DNA from: an uncultured Oscillibacter sp.
GTDB lineage: Bacteria; Bacillota; Clostridia; Oscillospirales; Oscillospiraceae
NCBI GenBank assembly: GCA_902490355.1
Contig: CABUDN010000114.1
Span: 1 to 8,695 of the forward strand
Length of the DNA: 8,695 nucleotides
Direction: 5' to 3'
This document shows positions 5,410 to 8,695 of the stretch, in pieces. The first letter of the stretch is position 1; every line of letters starts with the position of its first letter. The notes below the pieces were generated by a model, which did not search any database, was not told the DNA's origin, and saw only the letters and a list, made by a program, of their open reading frames with translations. The position numbers were made by a program, and so were the translations under genes.

Positions 5410-6639
5410 ATGGACGTTCAGATTACCCCCCGGCACCTCTCCGGCACCGTGACTCCGCCCCCCAGCAAATCCATGGCCCACCGGCTGCTCATTGCCGCCG
5501 CCTTGGGATCCGGAATCAGCACCGTCCGCGGCGTCGCCATGAGCCAGGATGTGGAAGCGACCCTCCGGTGTCTGACCGCCCTGGGCGGCTGCTGGCGTCA
5601 AACCGCCCCCGGCACCCTGGAAATCACCGGGATCGGCGGCCGCCGGAGTGCTCCTGCTCCGGCCCTGCCCCACCTGGACTGCGGAGAATCCGGCTCCACT
5701 TTGCGCTTCTTTCTTCCCATCGCGCTGGCAGTGGCCGGAGGCGGCGTCTTTACCGGTCAGGGCCGCCTGATGGCCCGGCCCCAGGGCCCATACCTGGACC
5801 TTTTCCGGGAGAAGGGCATTTTCTATGAACAAACGGACGGCGCCCTCACGGTTCGGGGAACGCTGACGCCGGGCGAGTACCATTTGCCCGGCAATGTCTC
5901 CAGTCAGTTTTTTACGGGATTGCTGTTTGCCCTTCCGCTGCTGGACGGGCCCAGCACCATCGTCCCCACCACTGCCGTGGAAAGCTGGGACTATATCCTC
6001 ATGACGCTGGATGCCCTGACGGGCGCCGGCGTGACCGCCGCGGAGCCCCGGATTCCGGGCGAAGCGTTTCGGGTCTCCCCTTCTGCCTACCAGCCCTTTG
6101 ACCGGACCGTGGAAGCGGACTGGTCCCAGGCGGCCTTCTGGTACGCCGCCATCGCCCTGGGCTCCCAGCTGGAGCTGACCGGGCTCAATGCCTTCTCCGT
6201 TCAGGGAGATATGGCCGTAGTGCCCCACTTCCTGCGCCTGACACAGCCCGGAGACCGGGAGATTGACGTCTCCGGTATTCCGGACCTGCTGCCGCCCCTG
6301 GCGGTCATGGCGGCGGTCCGGTCCGGCACCACCCGCTTTGTCAACGCCGCCCGGCTGCGGATGAAGGAGAGCGACCGGCTGGAGACCACCGCCGCCCTGC
6401 TCACCGCCCTGGGCATTTCCGCCCAGACAGGGCCGGATTTTCTCACCGTTCAGGGCGGTGCCATCACCGGCGGCACCGTGGACGGTGCCAACGACCACCG
6501 CATCGTTATGGCCGCAGCCATTGCCGCCACTGCCAGCTCCAGCCCGGTGACCATCCGGGGCGCGGAAGCAGTCGCAAAGTCCTACCCGGATTTCTGGGAG
6601 GTCTATCAACGCCTGGGAGGTGTGATCCATGTCCTCTGA
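5410..6639 (+). CDS. aroA: 3-phosphoshikimate 1-carboxyvinyltransferase (EPSP synthase)
   Basis: Transfers the enolpyruvyl group of PEP to shikimate 3-phosphate, the sixth step of the pathway and the glyphosate target. The 409 residues form two inverse alpha/beta domains. Visible motifs are PSKSMAHR (18-25, Lys20 and Arg25), DCGESGSTLRF (90-100), GRLMARP (118-124), SSQFF (164-168), SGIPDLLPPLAV (288-299, Asp292), MKESDRLE (318-325), DHRIVMA (362-368) and KSYPDFW (390-396). The PEP/glyphosate-site segment is GESGST instead of the enterobacterial GNAGTA; the Gly matching E. coli Gly96 is retained. The ATG directly abuts the aroB stop (TAAATG), with GGAGG at 5400-5404 inside aroB. The end overlaps aroC by 11 bases. 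Translation of the three genes is probably coupled. Confidence 0.96.
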   Translation: MDVQITPRHLSGTVTPPPSKSMAHRLLIAAALGSGISTVRGVAMSQDVEATLRCLTALGGCWRQTAPGTLEITGIGGRRSAPAPALPHLDCGESGSTLRFFLPIALAVAGGGVFTGQGRLMARPQGPYLDLFREKGIFYEQTDGALTVRGTLTPGEYHLPGNVSSQFFTGLLFALPLLDGPSTIVPTTAVESWDYILMTLDALTGAGVTAAEPRIPGEAFRVSPSAYQPFDRTVEADWSQAAFWYAAIALGSQLELTGLNAFSVQGDMAVVPHFLRLTQPGDREIDVSGIPDLLPPLAVMAAVRSGTTRFVNAARLRMKESDRLETTAALLTALGISAQTGPDFLTVQGGAITGGTVDGANDHRIVMAAAIAATASSSPVTIRGAEAVAKSYPDFWEVYQRLGGVIHVL

Positions 6640-7720
6640 ATTTGGAAACTTGCTGCATGTGAGCGTGTTCGGCCAGTCCCACGGCCGGGCCATCGGCGTG
6701 GTGGTGGACGGTCTGCCTGCCGGGGAGGCCATTGACCTGGCCGAACTCCAGGCCTTTCTGGACCGCCGCCGCCCGGGGAAAAGCGCCCTGTCCACCGCCC
6801 GGAAAGAGGGGGACGTCCCCACCTTCCTCTCCGGGCTGGAAAACGGCCGCACCTGCGGCGCACCTCTGTGCGCCGTGATTGAAAACAGCGACCAACACTC
6901 CGCCGACTACGGCGGCCTTACCGATACCCCCCGTCCGGGTCACGCCGACTTCACCGCCGCCGTCAAATGGGGCGGCGCGGCAGACATGCGGGGCGGCGGG
7001 CACTTCTCCGGCCGACTCACCGCACCGCTGTGCATTGCCGGCGGCATTGCCAAGCAGATTCTCGCACGCCGCGGAATCTTCGTGGGAGCGCATCTCAGTG
7101 AGGCGGCGGGCATTCCCGATACCGCCTTCCCCCTGCACCCCACACCGGAGCTGCTCAGCGCCGTGGCCGCCAAGGACTTCCCTGTTCTGGACGAGGAAGC
7201 CGGAGCCCGGATGCAGCAGGCCATTCTGGAGGCCCGGCAGGAGGGCGATTCCGTAGGCGGCATCGTGGAGTGCGCCGCCATCGGCCTGCCCGCCGGACTG
7301 GGTGAGCCCATGTTCGGCGGCGTGGAAAACCGGCTGGCCGCTGCCCTGTTCGGCATCCCCGCCGTCAAGGGCGTGGAGTTCGGCGCCGGCTTTGCCGCCG
7401 CCCGGCTCCGGGGCTCGGAGAACAACGATCCCTTCACCATGGACCACGGCCGGGTGGAAACCGTATCCAACCACGCCGGCGGAATTCTGGGCGGCATCAC
7501 CAGCGGGATGCCCATAATCGTGCGGACGGCGCTCAAACCCACGCCGTCTATCGCCCGGCCCCAGCAAACTGTCTCACTGCAATCAGGCGAAGAAACCCAG
7601 CTGCAAATCCGGGGCCGTCACGACCCCTGCATTGCCCACCGGGCCGTCCCGGTGGTGGAGGCCGTCACCGCGGCGGTTCTCTTAGACTTACTATTGGAGG
7701 GCAATCATGGAACTTTCTGA
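6629..7720 (+). CDS. aroC: Chorismate synthase
   Basis: Removes phosphate from EPSP to make chorismate, the branch point for Tyr, Phe and Trp; it needs reduced FMN and acts as a tetramer. The 363-residue length fits. Signature motifs are FGQSHG (14-19, His18), RPGHAD (102-107, His105), RGGGHFSGRLTA (121-132), GGVENRLAAALFG (230-242), SNHAGGILGGITSG (280-293) and RHDPCIAHRAVPVVEA (330-345, Asp332). The stretch after RGGG differs from the common RSSARET type, as in other clostridial forms. GGGAGG (6615-6620) within the end of aroA precedes the ATG. The gene overlaps aroA by 11 bases and pheA by 14. No flavin reductase domain is present, so reduced FMN must come from elsewhere, as in other monofunctional enzymes. 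Confidence 0.96.
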   Translation: MSSEFGNLLHVSVFGQSHGRAIGVVVDGLPAGEAIDLAELQAFLDRRRPGKSALSTARKEGDVPTFLSGLENGRTCGAPLCAVIENSDQHSADYGGLTDTPRPGHADFTAAVKWGGAADMRGGGHFSGRLTAPLCIAGGIAKQILARRGIFVGAHLSEAAGIPDTAFPLHPTPELLSAVAAKDFPVLDEEAGARMQQAILEARQEGDSVGGIVECAAIGLPAGLGEPMFGGVENRLAAALFGIPAVKGVEFGAGFAAARLRGSENNDPFTMDHGRVETVSNHAGGILGGITSGMPIIVRTALKPTPSIARPQQTVSLQSGEETQLQIRGRHDPCIAHRAVPVVEAVTAAVLLDLLLEGNHGTF

Positions 7721-8695
7721 AATTCGCAAGCACATTGACGAGGTGGACGACCAGCTCTTGCAGCTCTTCCTCCAGCGGATGGATCTGGCCGATCAGGTCG
7801 CCGCCTATAAGAATGAACATCACCTGCCCATTTTGAACCGGGAGCGGGAGCGGGCCGTGCTGGCCAAGGTCACCGAACAGGCCGGTGAGCGGGAGCGCTA
7901 TGCCTATCACCTCTTTTCCACCCTCTTTGAGCTGGCCCGGTCCCGGCAGGCCGAACTGATCTCCGCCCCCACCCGGGTCGCTGCCCAGGTCAAGGCCTCC
8001 CTGGAGGCCGGCAGCGCCGTGTTCCCCCAGACCGGCCTCATCGCCTGTCAGGGCGTGGAGGGCGCCAACTCCCAGGCCGCCTGCGACCGTCTGCTGCCCC
8101 GGGGCAACATCGTCTATGTCAAGACCTTCGAGGCCGTGGCCGCAGCCGTGGAGTCCGGCCTTTGCAAGTTCGGCGTGCTGCCCATTGAAAACAGTTCCAA
8201 CGGCTCCGTCCGGGCCGTCTATGAGCTGCTCCAGGACCACCGCCTCAGCGTGGTGCGCTCCACCCGGCTGTGCATCCGGCATGAGCTGCTGGCCCTGCCC
8301 GGCGTGAAGATGTCCGACATCACGGAGATCTACTCCCACGAACAGGCCATCGGCCAGTGCGGCAAGTTCCTTGCCGGGCTCAACGGCGTGCGGGTGATCC
8401 CCTGCGACAACACCGCCGTGGCCGCCAAAATGGTGGCTGAGAGCGGCAACCGCCACGCCGCCGCCATCTCCTCCCATCCCTGCGCGGAGCTCTACGGCCT
8501 GACCTGCCTCAATGATGCCATCCAGGACAGCGACAACAACTACACCCGCTTCTTCTGCATCTCCAAGGATCCGGTGATCTATGCCGGTGCCAACCGTATC
8601 AGCCTGATTCTGGCCTGCAACAACCGCCCCGGTGCTCTCTACGAGATTCTCTCCAAGCTGGCGGCTCTGAACATCAACATGACCAAGCTGGAGTC
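7707..8695 (+). CDS. pheA: Bifunctional chorismate mutase/prephenate dehydratase (3' end beyond window)
   Basis: Converts chorismate to prephenate and then to phenylpyruvate, the Phe branch; the mutase part can also feed TyrA. The window shows 329 codons with no stop. Residues 1-85 are an AroQ-type chorismate mutase (IRKHIDEVDDQLLQLFLQR, Lys35, LNRERE). Residues 110-290 are the prephenate dehydratase: CQGVEGANSQ (114-123), VLPIENSSNGSV (157-168), YSHEQAIGQC (209-218) and NNYTRFFCIS (277-286) with the catalytic Thr280. Residues 297-329 begin an ACT domain, with NRPGALYEIL (306-315), the part that usually binds Phe. The other signature, ESRP, would follow at the cut; only the Glu and the first bases of a Ser codon are seen. 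GGAGGG ends 5 bases before the ATG. The gene overlaps aroC by 14 bases. Confidence 0.95.
   Translation, partial: MELSEIRKHIDEVDDQLLQLFLQRMDLADQVAAYKNEHHLPILNRERERAVLAKVTEQAGERERYAYHLFSTLFELARSRQAELISAPTRVAAQVKASLEAGSAVFPQTGLIACQGVEGANSQAACDRLLPRGNIVYVKTFEAVAAAVESGLCKFGVLPIENSSNGSVRAVYELLQDHRLSVVRSTRLCIRHELLALPGVKMSDITEIYSHEQAIGQCGKFLAGLNGVRVIPCDNTAVAAKMVAESGNRHAAAISSHPCAELYGLTCLNDAIQDSDNNYTRFFCISKDPVIYAGANRISLILACNNRPGALYEILSKLAALNINMTKLE

Noticed and set aside
4315..6852. An 845-codon open frame on the minus strand opposite aroB and aroA
   Set aside because: It is rich in Gly, Gln and His, shows no recognisable domain, and lies fully opposite well-supported genes. Long antisense frames are expected in GC-rich coding DNA.
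6506..7567. A 353-codon open frame on the minus strand opposite aroC
   Set aside because: Same reason: antisense to a fully conserved chorismate synthase and without any recognisable motif.
1..8695. CRISPR array, insertion sequence, tRNA or rRNA gene, phage or defence genes
   Set aside because: No spaced direct repeats, transposase motifs, terminal repeats or recognisable RNA gene sequence are seen. Coding DNA of ordinary metabolism fills nearly all of the window.

Overview
The window looks like one end of a contig from a GC-rich Gram-positive anaerobe of the Clostridia, most likely Oscillospiraceae and near Flavonifractor, Lawsonibacter or Oscillibacter. This placement is an inference. It rests on strong GGAGG ribosome-binding sites, heavy use of CTG, GCC and CGG codons, AT-rich spacers between GC-rich genes, a CoA-transferase of the butyrate/4-hydroxybutyrate type, and clostridial-type variants of the aromatic enzymes. 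The first 48 bases are not genomic: they are an Illumina P7/index/read-2 adapter left on the contig end.

Left part (49-2125). A CoA-transferase gene on the minus strand (53-1399) and a small gene of the zinc-dependent phospholipase C family on the plus strand (1577-2125, TTG start) diverge from an AT-rich spacer. The spacer carries two back-to-back promoters and an inverted repeat lying exactly between them.

Regulatory part (2126-2448). This 323-base stretch holds a promoter, a 32-codon leader ORF whose middle is packed with Tyr and Phe codons (9 of 15 residues, no Trp), a hairpin inside those codons, a sequence able to compete with the terminator, and a strong intrinsic terminator just upstream of the first structural gene. 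It has the layout of a ribosome-mediated transcription attenuator sensing Tyr and Phe charging. This is the most interesting element here, because Firmicutes usually control amino-acid operons by T-boxes or the TRAP protein.

Right part (2449-8695). A tightly packed plus-strand operon runs aroF (DAHP synthase with an N-terminal regulatory domain), tyrA (prephenate dehydrogenase), aroB (dehydroquinate synthase), aroA (EPSP synthase), aroC (chorismate synthase) and pheA (fused chorismate mutase-prephenate dehydratase, cut by the window edge inside its ACT domain). Gaps are 4 and 41 bases, then zero, then overlaps of 11 and 14 bases, which suggests translational coupling. Together the genes cover the entry step, three later common steps to chorismate, and both the Tyr and the Phe branches. 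aroD, aroE and aroK are not in the window. The leader (Tyr/Phe), the expected Tyr/Phe inhibition of AroF, and the ACT domain of PheA would give layered end-product control.
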